Origin: Miscanthus floridulus
Taxonomy: Eukaryota > Streptophyta > Magnoliopsida > Poales > Poaceae
NCBI RefSeq assembly: GCF_019320115.1
Contig: NC_089581.1
Coordinates: 73,644,101 to 73,708,100 of the forward strand
Direction: 5' to 3'
Length of the DNA: 64,000 nucleotides
Positions 10,279-22,200 of the stretch are shown piece after piece; the first letter of the stretch is position 1; each line of letters begins with the position of its first letter. A program made the translations under genes and the position numbers. The notes beneath the pieces are model-generated. The model was not told where the DNA came from, did no database searches, and saw only the letters and a list, made by a program, of their open reading frames with translations.

Positions 10279-11078
10279 AGGCTAGATAATGAGAGCTAGC
10301 TTAGCTCGGCTTGCTATCTTAACGAGTCAGAAGGTTAACTCGGCTCGGATCGTTTGGCTCACGAGCCAAACATAAAAACATAAAAAAATATAATTTATAT
10401 ATTTATCTAAATCTTGAGAATAATAATAATATAAAGATAACACATCTATAAGCCTTAAATCAAGCAAAAAGATTTAATGAGTGTTGACCTGACATATCTA
10501 TTGTCAGAATATAAGTGAATTGTCCACCTCTCTCCATCAGCTTAAGCTCTTGAGTTGAACTGGTCGGTGTATGCAACTTAATATGATATCAAAGCCAGAG
10601 GTCTCGAGTTCGAATCCTGGTTAGTGCAATTAAATAAAATAATTATTGCTCACTCCTGTTCCACGTCTGAGGCCTGAGGGAGCCTCAAATAATTATTGCT
10701 CGCTCCTATTCCACGTCTGAGGCCTGAGGAAGCTTCCACGTGACGGGGAGCGTTGGAATATATATGAATTGTCTATCTCTCCCCATCAGATTAAGCTTTT
10801 AAATTGAACTAGTCGGTGCATGCAACTTAATATCTATAAGTATAAACTACAGTATACATCCATAATCTATTGCCGATTACATGTAAATCCTTTTAAAACA
10901 AAGTGATAGAGTCATAGTAATCCTAAGTTTATAGGTCTAACTAAGACCAATCATCAACCAATGTCTAATCATCAACCAATTGTAGAGTGTAAGGCAACAT
11001 TATACAAAACTAATATAAGTTTAAGACCAAAAGCTTTGGCTGATTAGGCTCGCGAGCTAGCTCGTTATCTACACAAGC
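10279..11078. mobile_element. Decayed DNA element hosting the SMART insertion
   Basis: Near 10283 AGATAATGAGAGCTAGC faces a complementary AGATAACGAGCTAGC near 11072, suggesting weak inverted repeats around an AT-rich body. A further GAGCTGAGC / GCTCAGCTC pair lies just outside on the right. The class is unknown and the limits are approximate. Confidence 0.35.
10502..10832 (+). mobile_element. SMART-type miniature LTR retrotransposon
   Basis: Two 82-bp LTRs (10502-10583 and 10751-10832) enclose 167 bp. A primer-binding site complementary to initiator Met tRNA (TGATATCAAAGCC, degenerate) directly follows the left LTR, and a purine-rich ACGGGGAG precedes the right one. The 5-bp target duplication TCTAT is perfect (10497-10501 and 10833-10837). 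No protein is encoded. Size, LTR length and TGTTGGAATAT-type ends fit the SMART family described from grasses. The LTRs differ at more than ten positions, so it is old. The interior carries a 50-bp tandem duplication (10637-10686 and 10687-10736). Confidence 0.88.
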
Positions 11079-11202
11079 TAAAATGCTAGCTCAGCTCGTT
11101 GAAAAATATAAACGAGCTGAGCCACTAACGATCTACCAAGTTGCATGCTTTTGGTCCAGCCCTAGGTCTAATGCCAGTATTATAGCTGGGTTGGTGACTT
11201 CG

Positions 11203-11330
11203 ACCCTGTTCGCTTCTCTTATAATTCGTATTTTTAGCTTCTTTTTTTTTAGTCAGAACAGTGTTTTTCTCTCACAACAAATCAGCCGAAACAATGTTTT
11301 GGCTTATTTTTTCAGCGAAGCGAACAGGGC
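11203..11330. mobile_element. Short MITE with CCCTGTTCGCTTC inverted repeats
   Basis: The left end is ACCCTGTTCGCTTC and the right end, complemented, is GCCCTGTTCGCTTC. CTTCG flanks both sides (11198-11202 and 11331-11335). The middle has the CTCTCACAACAAATCAGCC phrase common to this grass MITE family. Confidence 0.75.
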
Positions 11331-11358
11331 CTTCGTGGGTGAGCCAATTAGCCAGGGG

Positions 11359-11640
11359 TGAAAGGATCAAGATGCCCAAGAGGGGGGGGTGAATTGGGCT
11401 AATTCTAAATTGGTTGATCTCCAACTTCAATCGACATGTAGAACTAGTCATCCTCAACCTTGTCGTCCATCCTTTGAAAACCAAAACGACTTCCATCATA
11501 GGGGCATGACAACCTTGATTGCCCAATTGATCTTCATTACCATGACCTAACTTAATTACATCTGCAAAACACACGTTAGTCATAGTAATCTTGTATTGTC
11601 ATTAATCACCAAAACCCAAATAGGGGCCTAGATGCTTTCA
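11359..11640 (-). repeat. 3' LTR of the Copia element, internally deleted
   Basis: Only 282 bp remain against 1587 bp in the other LTR. About 60 bp of one end and about 220 bp of the other are joined, with about 9 unmatched bases (GGTTGATCT) at the junction. The shared 220-bp part differs from the other LTR at about ten positions. A polypurine tract (AAAAAGGGGGAGAT on the minus strand, 11641-11655) directly precedes it. Confidence 0.88.
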
Positions 11641-11655
11641 ATCTCCCCCTTTTTG

Positions 11656-12141
11656 GTGATTGATGACAATACCACCTCGAGTTTGTGAAAGAGTGAGGTT
11701 TTTGACGGGCTTGGTTCATATAAGCTTTTGTCGATAAGAACAAAAGTGTTAGGCAAGCTTATATGACCCAAGCCAACACACTGTACTCAAAGGATATGAA
11801 TTAAGCAAGAGTACAAGTAATAAAGCTCATTTGCATCAGAATATAAACACGAAAGCAAAGGCAAATGAGCATAACACAAGTGATATGACATATAAATAAT
11901 GCAAAGTAGAGAGCACATATGTCAGTTATCACAATCACATAGATATCACTATCACATAGATATAATAATATGCATGAAAGTAACACACGAATGCATGAAA
12001 GTAATAGTGTATCACATAGATAGAACTCCAAATGTATATAATAAGCTAATACTAGATAACTAGCTCCCCCTAAATGTCGCTCCCCCTGAGTCTACATACT
12101 CGAACCCTCTCCCCCTTTGGCATCAAACACCAAAACCTAAG
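11656..12141. other. Copia 3' non-coding region
   Basis: AT-rich sequence between the polypurine tract and the end of the extra ORF. No coding signal. It contains several ATCACATAGATA-like short repeats around 11930-12015. Confidence 0.5.
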
Positions 12142-12967
12142 GGTCGGTCGGCGGGGCTGCAGCGGACGAGCCGGGCGTTGAGGTGTGAGGAGCAAGCTGA
12201 AACTAGGCGCCATCATCATCTGACCCTGAGCTCTGAACTGACTAACCCTCTGTGGCTGGCAATGTCTCTAAAGCGGTCTGGGTTTGAGCTGGGGTAGGTG
12301 CTGCCTTTGATGCTACTGGGACGTCCGTCGTAGGATCTAACAAGGCGACAGACGAGGGGATCCTCTGAGTAGTCACTATGACTGGGGCTGCTGTAGAAGG
12401 ACCGGTGGTATGCATATGAGGCGGTGTAGACATGTCGGTCAGCTCGCTGAAAGATGCTCCAAGACTCCTGGAGACTGATGTGTCAGGCACAAAAAGCAAA
12501 GGTGACTGCTCTGGTGAGAAGCCCGTGTGATATGGAGTGAACTACGGGGCAACCACTGGGACACCTGAACTATGGGTGAAGCAAAAGGAGCTGGAGGCTC
12601 TCCCTGACTTTGAAGCCCACTGAGCTGTACAGCTGGAGTCGTCGAAGTGGTGGCAGGATGAGCAAGCTGGGGTGAAGGCTGTGGCAGTGGGGCCCCAAGT
12701 GCTGTCACTACATGCTACATAAATCCCATAAGCTGCTGCTGCATGAGTAACTGCTGGTGATGCATCTGCTGCTGCTACTGCTGGAGGAGCTGCTGCTGCC
12801 ACTAGAACTCATCCTAACAAGCCTGAAACTGTGTGAAGTTGGTAGCCGTCTCCTAAGCCTGATGTGCCTGATCCTGCTGCATCCGCTCAAGAATAGCAAT
12901 CAAGGCGGGGCCTATCTGCAGTGCAGGTGGAGCTGAGCTAGAACTGCCAGCCTCTACATTGTGTCAG
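12142..12967 (-). pseudogene. C-terminal part of the Copia extra ORF (after the Tat insertion)
   Basis: Minus-strand reading continues the extra ORF of 27205-28837 across the Tat insertion. It is rich in Gln, Ala, Pro, Ser and Thr, with a Gln-rich stretch near 12720-12800 and a Pro/Thr-rich tail near 12250-12480. It holds several in-frame stops and at least one frame change. No named domain is visible. An ORF in this place, between pol and the 3' LTR, is the position of the env-like gene in the SIRE/Maximus branch, but I see no signal peptide or membrane segment that would justify the name. Confidence 0.55.
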
Positions 12968-14931
12968 TGTCGGGTACCGTGAGAAGGGGTACCCTAAGCA
13001 AAATCCAAAAAACGACTGCTTAGACTTCGTAAAGATCGAAACCAGCTGAACGCTGTTGGCCTCGGCCGATTCTCCGACTCGCCCGAGGCTCCAAGGGCCT
13101 CGGCCGACTCTCCGACTCGCCCGAGGCCCATCGCCGCAGGCCTCGGCCGATTCTCCGATTCGCCCGAGGCCCCCTCGCTACCAACCCCGAGCGATTCCCC
13201 GCCAAAGGCCACGGCCGGGCCACCGACCCTCCGTCTCGCGCAAGGCAGGCTCGGCAGCACTCCGCCGCCTCTTCCTTCTCCCGTCCCTCTGACAAAACGT
13301 CGTGTCACATCAGCTCAGCCGACTGTTGCCCCTGACGACAACCGCACGCCCGGCACAGTACAGCAGAATGGCCGATGGGACAGGAGGCAGGACTGGGCAG
13401 GGGTTACCCGCCACTGTACTAACCACCGTAACGCCCATGCCTCACTATGCTGCCAACTCCTGCACCGAGGACAATGCAACGTGGGGAGCCACATCTGGGC
13501 TACTGTAGCCTCGGAATCAGTACCCAAGGCCAATAACTCCCCCCAAGAACCTCGACAGTTTGCTTCACGGGCTCGGCAGCCTGAGGGTCCATGACCACTG
13601 AGCCCCCCGCGATGGCTCGGCCTCGGCATAGTCGCTGCCCCCTACGACGTCATTACACGGCAACCCGCACGTCGCCCGCCATGCCCTGCATCAAGCCGTA
13701 CTGGAGCCCCACGACGCACAAAGACCGAATACGACCCGCATGTCACTTCCGCACGTCCTGTCGAGGCGCTCAACCACTCCAACAAATCGCACGGCGGCGC
13801 AGTGCAGCGTCGTGGCAGACCAGACGTCCGTCACGTCAGCACCCTGCCAACCACGACGGGACTGTGCAAGGGTTACCAGCTACTGTGCTGCCTAAACTCC
13901 TGCACCAAGGACGGACACGACGTGGGGAGTCAGAACCGGGTTCCTGTGACCTCGGGGCCAGCGAACCGACCGCTCCGCCCCGCTCGAGACCCCCGATGAG
14001 CCTCGGATTCCGCCTCGCCCGAGACTCCCGGTAGGGCCTCGGGCGAACTGGCCATGCTCCGCCTCGCCCGAGGCTGGGCTCGTCCCGAAATCTCGTCACC
14101 TCCACCTCAAAAGTCACTCCGGCAGGCTATCGCATCCAATTAATGCACCCAGCTGCCCGCACTACGGAAGTCACGATCGGCAGCATGCCGCGGCAGGACA
14201 ACGGTCAAATCGCCTTTTTACCATCCCTTACTGACGATACAGGGCACCGTATCCTATAGACGCGTGTTCGGCACTGTTCCGCCCAAATCAACTATCGGCG
14301 ATGGCCGCCCAGACCTCACATTGCCACCCGCTAAAGGCCTCGGCACAGCAGGCCTCGGCACAGTGGGTCTCGGCCTCAGCGCGACAGGTCTCGACGCAGC
14401 CTACTACAGCAGCCACCAGGCCTCGGCATTTCACCAAGTCAACAAAAGTACAAGAGCGCAGCATGTCGTCAGCCTTGAAGACCATACCGACTAGACACCG
14501 ACTGGAACTCCCACGACGCCATACTGCTTCAGGGAGCGGAATGCGTTAGCAAATAGTAGCCTTCTCATGTACCTCTCGCTTCCTCCTTGTAACTATAAAA
14601 GGAGGTAGCCAGGGCCATTCCTAGGGGGCGGAGAAAAAAACACACCGATAGAATCACGCACTTCCACGCTGCTTGGGAGCAACGTCCCAAGCCGTTCGCA
14701 CCACCCTCACCGAGACCTGGGGCTAGCTCCCTCTCTCACTCAGCTTGTAACCCCCTACCACGAGCACTCCGGTGCAAGGAATACAAGATCAATCTCTCAG
14801 ACTGGACGTAGGGCCTCGACTGCCCGAACCAGTATAAACCTTGTGTCTCTTTGCATCACCATCCGGGATTAGGGACACGCAGTACAAATTCACTCGTTGG
14901 TTGAGGGACCCCCGGTTCCAAAACACCGACA
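12968..14931 (+). repeat. 5' LTR of the Tat element
   Basis: 1964 bp, GC-rich at its start with repeated CCTCGGCCGA and TCGCCCGAGGC phrases. A TATA box (CTATAAAAGG, core 14594-14600) lies about 330 bases before the LTR end, so transcripts should start near 14625. I find only three base differences from the right LTR, all transitions, at 13599, 13829 and 14049. Confidence 0.95.
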
Positions 14932-14950
14932 GTTGGCGCGCCAGGTAGGG
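14932..14950 (+). other. Primer-binding site of the Tat element
   Basis: GTTGGCGCGCCAGGTAGGG directly follows the LTR end, in the position and of the type used by Tat-like Gypsy elements. The exact tRNA partner cannot be named by eye. Confidence 0.75.
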
Positions 14951-14989
14951 GTCTCTGCGTGTCAGCTTCGTCATCCTAGCAAGTTCCGG

Positions 14990-16760
14990 ATGGCAGACCA
15001 CATACGACCATTGCGCCTCGGCACCATAGTTTGGTTCGGGAGCCTAGAGTTCATGTCTCTAGGGCATGAGTACGACATGGTGCTCCTCGCTCCTCGAACC
15101 CCACCGTCCGACGACGAAGTCACGCCCCGGCAGCCCAGGCGTAGGCGGCGTCCGGGCGGCCGCTCTCGCCACGCTCGCCGGGCACGGCGCGAGCAAGGCC
15201 ACCCCGACGCTACATGAGCCCGGGGCAGCACGACACTCCCCGCCGATATCCTGCGACCAGCTGTTGGTACGGGGTCCCTGACTGGGGACCTGTCTGACCT
15301 GAGCCTGGACAAAGGAAAATCGCCAGGGGCTTACGACGATGCCCAGTCATCTAACCCCGCTCCGCCACTCCCTGAAGAACCGACCCCGGCGGGGCAGAAT
15401 CTGGAGACGGCCCCGTTCCCATACCCCTTTGGGTTAAGAAATGCCGCCACCTCCTACGCCTACGCTCACGCTGCCGCTCACGAGCACCCCTCGGAACGCC
15501 GCCAGCGCTTCGCTCTCGACCTAAGCACCCACTCCGACCCCTCGGACGAGGACGAGGCGTGGCCCGGGGTGGATTTCTCCGAACTCCACAACCCTGGGGC
15601 TTTACGCCAATTCTTGGCCGCAAGCGACTACTGCCTCGGCTATTCCGACTCCGACGACGAAGGGACTTACGATCCATCCCGCGAGTGCTTCCACGTCGGG
15701 CTCGGGATGCCAACGGTGGGCGAAGAGGAAGAAGGGACAGGCACTCGTTCACCGCCCCGGGCGGGGACGGGTGGTGCCACGCCTCCTCGTCTCGCAGCCC
15801 CGGCAGCACGGAACGAAATCTCGTCCACGGGGGGCATCGTCGCCCAGACCTGGAGCAGCTCCGCGAGCTTCAGGCCAAGGTCGAACAGGACCGACTCCTT
15901 CTGCAACAGCTCCGGGACACTCTCGAGCAGGAGCAGCGAGGGGCGCGGTGAGGGGCGGAGGAGCCCGAGCGCGGGCCCGCGACGTTCATCACCGCATCAA
16001 CGACAACGAGGGCGGAGAGCACCCCCAATCTTTAACCGCGCTAGCCAGAATGTCGCAGCTGCTGCGATGCTGATCCGAGCGATGCCCGAGCCCTCCACCA
16101 CGAAGGGCGACGGGTCCGCGGGGAGCTCCCGCGATCCTCCTCGAGACCGCAGCAGTACAGCAGGCCGAAAGTTCCGCCTCCCGCCCGGCGCGGGAGGCAC
16201 TTCGGAGCAACCACGGCAACGACCCTGCCAAGTTCGGGATGCCTCGGTCCGTCCCGAGCCCCGCTCGCGCGCCGACGGTCAACAGGGCCCCCTCGGTGCA
16301 CGACCGACCTGGACACCAACGCGAGGTACAAGGCGACCACGAGGTAGTTGGCAGGCGACGGCGCCACGACGACGGAGCCGCCCGAGGCTACCACCCGCAC
16401 CGAGGCGGTCGCTACGACAGTGGTGAGGACCGCAGCCCCTCCCCTGAGCCGCCAGGACCTCGGGTCTTCAGCAGGGCCATCCGCGTTGCTCCTTTCCCCG
16501 CCCGGTTCCGACAGCCAGCCAACCTCACCAAGTATAGCGGCGAGACGAACCCTGAGCTATGGCTAGCCGATTATCGCCTGGCTTGTCAGCTGGGTGGCGC
16601 GGACGATGATCTGCTCATCATCCGCAATCTCCCTTTGCTCTTGACGGACTCGGCGCGAGCCTGGCTTGAGCATCTCCCCCCCTCGCAAATCCACGACTGG
16701 CGCGACTTGGTTAGGATCTTCGTCGGGAACTTCCAGGGATCTTCGTCGACGGGTCTCTGA
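14990..16760 (+). pseudogene. Tat gag, frameshifted and cut off
   Basis: An ATG at 14990 begins MADHIRPLRLG and includes the FGSLEF motif. The frame then breaks, and the remaining gag is spread over several frames. The gag core is readable at 16239-16760: a basic, Pro/Arg-rich stretch is followed by a globular part with FSRAIRVAPFP, NPELWLADYRLACQLGG, ARAWLEHLPP and RIFVGNFQG. A complete Gag would continue for several hundred residues to a zinc knuckle. Here it jumps at about 16738 into RNase H sequence and ends at TGA 16758-16760. It would be expected to act in particle assembly, but this copy cannot give a full protein. Confidence 0.75.
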
Positions 16761-18546
16761 TGAAGACTGGGGCCGGCGCGGGCCTGCTCCTGGTCTCGCC
16801 CCTCGGAATACACATGCGCTACATAATCCGGCTTCACTTCGCCGCCTCCAACAATGTCGCCGAATACGAGGCCCTCGTCAACGGCCTGCAAATCGCCATC
16901 GAACTTGGAGTACGACGTCTCGACGTACGGGGTGATTCGCAGCTCGTCGTCGATCAGGTGATGAAAGAGTCAGGCTGCCACGACCCCAAAATGAAGGCAT
17001 ACTGCGCGATGGTACGTCGTCTGGAGAACAAGTTCGACGGTCTCGAACTCAACCACGTTGCACGAAAGTTCAACGAGGCCGCGGACGAACTGGCAAAGAT
17101 GGCGTCGGCACGGACCCCGGCCCCTCCGAACGTCTTCGCCAGAGACCTCCACAAGCCGTCCGTCGACTACGCCTCGGCGACGGAAGAGGACCCATCGGCC
17201 GAGCCCACCGCAGGGCTCGAGGCCCCCTCTGCCGTCGAGACCCCGCTAGCCGAGCCCGAGGCGATGGCGATTGACGAAGAGCCTCCCAAGACCGACCAAG
17301 GAACGGACTGGCGAGTCCCTTTCCTTGATCGCCTCGTCCGAGGAGAGCTTCCTGCTGACAGAACCGAAGCCCGACGGCTTGCGCGTCGCGCCAAGACTTA
17401 CGTCCTCTGCAACGGCGAGTTATATAGGCGCAGCCCGTCTGGTATTCTCCAACGATGCATCACCACCAAGGCTGGCCAATCCCTACTTCAGGACTTACAC
17501 GCGGGAGTCTGCGGGCACCACGCGGCGCCTCGGGCGCTCGTAGGTAACGCCTTCCGCCAAGGTTTCTATTGGCCAACGGCGGTGGCCGACGCCACAAAGC
17601 TAGTACGCACCTGCGAGGGATGCCAGTACTATGCTCGACAGACGCACCTCCCGGCCCAAGCCCTCCAAACCATCCCCATCACATGGCCATTCGCTGTGTG
17701 GGGACTGGACATGGTTGGGCCTCTGCAGAAGGCACCCGGGGGCTATACTCATCTACTGGTAGCTATCGACAAATTCTCTAAATGGATCGAGGCTCGTCCG
17801 ATCGCTCAGATCAAATCCGAGCAAGCGGTGCTATTCTTTACGGATATCATCCACAGGTTCGGGGTTCCTAACACCATCATCACTGACAATGGGACACAAT
17901 TCACCGGGCGCAAATTCCTAACGTTCTGCGACGACCACCACATCCGGGTGGCCTGGGCGGCCGTAGGGCACCCAAGGACGAATGGCCAAGTAGAGCGTGC
18001 CAACGGCATGATCCTACGAGGCCTTAAGCCAAGAATATTCGACCAGTTGAAGAAGTTTGGCAAGAAATGGCTTGCCGAACTCCCGTCAGTCATCTGGAGC
18101 CTAAGAAATACCCCGAGCCGAGCCACGGGATTCACACCGTTCTTCCTGGTCTATGGAGCCGAGGCCATCCTCCCCACTGACTTAGAATACTGGCTCCCCG
18201 AGGCTACAGGCGTACAACGAACAAAGCAACCGCACTGCCCGCGAAGACGCCCTCGACCAACTGGAGGAGGCCCGCGACGTTCGCGCTACTACACTCAGCC
18301 AGGTATCAGCAAGCCCTACGACGCTACCAAGCCCGGCGCGTCCAAAGCCGGGACCTGAAGGTGGGCGACCTAGTGCTGAGACTGAGGCAGAGCAACAAGG
18401 GCCGCCACAAGCTGACCCCACCCTGGGAGGGGCCGTATATCGTCGCTCAAGTGCTGAAGCCCGGGACCTACAAGTTAGCCAACGAGAAGGGCGAAATCTT
18501 CACCAACGCTTGGAACATAGAACAGCTACGTCGTTTCTACCCTTAA
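16760..18546 (+). pseudogene. Tat pol remnant: RNase H and integrase
   Basis: The frame opens at ATG 16760 inside a former RNase H domain (GSLMKTGAGAGLLL, AEYEALVNGL, GDSQLVVDQV, ADELAKMAS), the additional RNase H typical of Tat pol. The integrase follows: a zinc-binding part ending CEGCQYYAR, then the core with all three acidic residues visible, Asp in GLDMVG (about 17707), Asp in TDNGTQF (about 17884) and Glu in GQVERANG (about 17992). Two single-base insertions, near 18192 and near 18270, move the reading frame. The C-terminal tail (KVGDLVLRLRQ ... LRRFYP) ends at 18546. Protease, reverse transcriptase and the first RNase H are absent. The start overlaps the gag stop as TGATG. Confidence 0.85.
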
Positions 18547-19279
18547 ATTTCCAAACGTTGTTTACATTGTTTCTCGAAATGAATAAAGAAGCGTTCTTTA
18601 AATTGTTATAATCTTTCGAGGAACCCCCTTATAGACAAATCGGCTGAATAGAACCCAAGGACCGAAAGATCGTCTCAAGGGCGAAAAGGCCGGCCGAGTC
18701 GTGAGAACGGCCTATGCCTCTGGGCTACGGCAGCTCCCTCACCACCGTTTCGCCCAAAGGACAGCTTAGGTTCCGAGGAAGTTCTTTGCAGAGAGGTTAT
18801 CTATCGATAGGGGCTCGACGTCACTATAACGCAATAAGGGAGACTCGGCTCTGCCTCTGCAAAGTCGAGCCTCCCTCGGGGGCTAAAAAGGGGGAACCCC
18901 CCTAAGTCCCGGACACCATTTCTCAACCGTTTTTCCGAAAATTTCCACACCAAACTCTCTCGCGCTCCGACGGGACCTTCGCAAGAAACCCAAAGACCAA
19001 AAGCCTGTCTAGAGGCCAAAGGGCCGGCTGAGTTGTGAGAACGGCCTACGCCTCTGGGCTACGGCAGCTCCCTCACCGCCCTTCGCCGAAGGACGGCTTA
19101 GGTTCCGAGGGATTTCTTCGCGATCGGGACAGAGGGCACGAACTTAGAAATAAAATGGAAAACAGTTAAGAAGCACACATACGCAAACACTTTAAGGGCC
19201 TCGACGGCCACAAAAAAACGTCACGATTCGGCAACTAACTCGATTCGGTTACATGGCCCCTTTTGGCCCAGGTCAAAGC
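18547..19279. other. Tat post-integrase spacer with a repeated block
   Basis: Non-coding. A block of about 140 bp occurs at 18652-18790 and again at 18987-19115; the copies share GAGAACGGCCTA, GGGCTACGGCAGCTCCCTCA and GGCTTAGGTTCCGAGG. The region also contains the likely 3' end of the antisense transcript. Confidence 0.6.
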
Positions 19280-22200
19280 TCAAGGATCGGCGGCTGGCGC
19301 GGGAGGGACCACCTCTTCTTCGAACAGCTTGGCCAACGCGGTGCCAGGTGCCTCGGCCGCCTCCAACAGCCTCACGACCTCTGCATCAGCCTCCTCGTCA
19401 TCTTCTGGCAACACGTAGCCGTCGCTGACAGCCTCGAGGTTGATGGCGTAGTGCGAGGAGACGACGGCCAGGGCGCGCTTGACACCCGTGTGCAACGCCC
19501 CTCGGAGTCTCTCGCGGACGTGGCCGCTCAACAGCGATGAGGCGGCTCCCAAGGGAGCTAGCTGATTGGACCTCCTCGACGTCCAGAGCCTCGCAGGCAG
19601 ACCGGACAGCGCTGCGCAGCGCCTCGTGCTCCCGGACCTCGGCATCCAGCGCTGCTTGCGCCGCGACGGAAGCCTCAGCCGCCTGGGAGGCCTCTTTCTC
19701 CAGACCTACGTCGCAGCAAGGGGTCAGGAGTCAAGCGCGAACCAGGACAAAAAGAGCAAATGGAACGAGGAACATGGTTCAGCGGAACTTACCCTCGGCC
19801 TTGCCCTTCCAGGCTGAGACCTCGACCCGAGAGGCCTCGGCCGCCTTGGTAGCCTCTGCCAGGGCGACTTTTGTCGCCTGATGCTCGCGCTGCTCCGCAC
19901 CCAGCTGCCCGGCTGTAGCCTTCGCAGAGGCCGTCGCTTCTTGGGCCCGAAGCCTGAAGGAGTCTCGCTCCTCCTCCAGTTCCTTGATCTTGGCCACCAG
20001 AGGGGCGGACTGCTCCTTAGCCATGGCCAACTCCGCCTGAATGTCGGCACAACGAAGGCGGAGGTCCTCCACTTCCGCACTCCGCGCCGACAATAGTCCC
20101 TGGGCGTCGGCAAGCAAGCCCTTCTGGCGCCGGAGCTGGTCCCAGATATCCCTCTCATTTCGCAGGAACACCGATTTCCCAAGGGATCGGGTCTCGAGCT
20201 CCTAAGGAGGCAAAACAAAAAACACACGTCAAAACACTGCAAGCGGGCTCGGAGAGAAAACAACGCGGCACGAGAGGGGAAAGTACTCACCCGAGTGACA
20301 CCAGGCAAGTCCCTTTCCATGACAGTCATCGCTGTCTGCAACGACCGCACGGCCAATCGGCGATACTCCTCGAGGGTATCCCAACGCCCCCCCTCGGCGA
20401 CGTCCTCAAGGGCGAACACAGGCTCCCCCTCGGGATCAGCCTGGTCCCGCCAGAAAACGCGCGGGAAGTTCCACCCACGGGGCTCGGGCCGTAGCGGAAC
20501 AAGGGCCGAACTCCCCTCGGCAGGATCTGGGACTTGTTGCTCCGCGGTACTGGCCGCCTCGACGTCCGCCGCCTCCTTCCCTCGGGAGGAATCATCAGAC
20601 GAGATTGTCTGAACCAGGGGCGGCGCCAAAATTTGCCCCGTCTCCACCTCCATCGCCTCGGTCTCGACGGACCCGAGGGCTCTGGCCTCCGCCGTCTCTA
20701 CCTTGATGGCCTCGGTGTCCACCGCCCTGACATCGGAGGTCTTGGGGGCTACGGCCTCGCCCTCAGTGGCCTCGGCAATAGCAGACGCCCCAGCCTCCTT
20801 CGCGGCCGCCTCGGCCCCCTGTTCCTGGGCGGCCTCCTCCTCCACTCGCTCCGCGGCCGCCTCGGCCCCCTGTTCCCGGGCAGCCGCCTCCTCCAAAACG
20901 GCCTCACCCGATCCCGCGCCACGCTGCGCGTCAGCCTGCGCCTCCGCTGCCTGATGGGCGGAGGAGCTAAGCGTTCACCTTGAGCGCCTTACGGGGCGCC
21001 AAGGGAGGGTCTCCCACCAGAAGCGTCTGGCTGCAAGAAAAGACACTCCCAAGGTCAGCATGCAACCAAGGGGCAAACAAGAAGCGGACTCCGCCAGGAA
21101 AGACGCTTACCGCGAACGGGGATGCAACCGCTTCGACACCGTCCGCCTCCTCTGCAACGGCGGCGGTGGTGGCAGCAACGCGGCCTCGGTGTCCACCAGC
21201 GCCAGCTGGACCCCGTCGGACCCCGGCACCTCCTCGACCCTTCGCGGAGATAATGGGGTCGCCCCCACCGTCACCCGCTCAACCTCCACCGTCGAACCCA
21301 TCGGGTCGACGGCACGCTCTTCCGACACCCGCGCCTCGGGTGTGCCGGCCTCGGCGCCGGGACGGGCCACCACTGGCCCCGGGACACCTCCTCCTTCTCC
21401 TAGGGGCGTCAGGCTCCTTGCCGGCGCCCCGGGAACCATCTCCCTGATGTTAGGGAGGTGTTCCAGGCAGGCCGTCCCCACCTCGCACCCACCGCCGTCG
21501 CTCGAAGAATCCGACACCGACGGCGAGGGAGACGGCTCCAAAGGGAGACCGTCGAGCCTCTGGCGCCGGCGACGGGCGTCCAGCTTTTCGCGCGCGAGGA
21601 TCTTCTTCGTGCGCTTCGCCTCCTGGGCATCTTTCTTCTTCTTCTCCTCCTCGGCACGCGCCCTGTTCACGGATCGCCGCCGGGCGTCCTCAGGAACGGG
21701 CGGCGGGGAGCCTCGCACGTCTCTTATCCCCTGTGAGAGCGACGAAGTAAGACAACAGACCAAAAAGGCGAAAAACAAGAAGGACGCGAAAGCCTCGACA
21801 ACATCCAACTTACCAGCGAGACATACCCCCGCGACGGGCGCATCGGGAACGGCATTAAGTCCTCGAGCCTCGGCCTCCCGTCTACCGCCTCCCTCACCCG
21901 ACGCAGGGTCTCGTCATCGGTAAGGGCGAGGCGGACATCTTGATACCGGCGACCGGGTCGCTCGGCGTCATCTCGAACAACCGCCGTCGCCGGGCCATTA
22001 GCGGCAACACCCTCCGGCGGTGAAAGGCCGCCACGACCACGGCCGCCGAAAGGCCGCAGTCACGCAGCTTCCCCAAGGCCCTCAAGAGCGGTTCCAGCCT
22101 AGGCTGGTCGACCTTGATGACGCCGTACCCCCATTTCTCCGGTTGACTCTCTACAACCCGCCCGGTATAAGGGGGAAGTCCTCCGCCGTCGTTGCGGAGG

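Noticed and set aside
10058..10279. Small open frame with a hydrophobic N-terminus
   Set aside because: Low complexity and AT-rich; no family, no promoter or splice context to support it.
13020..14117. Several open frames in the Tat left LTR
   Set aside because: All recur at the same offset in the right LTR (25293-26390) and none has a domain; they are LTR sequence.
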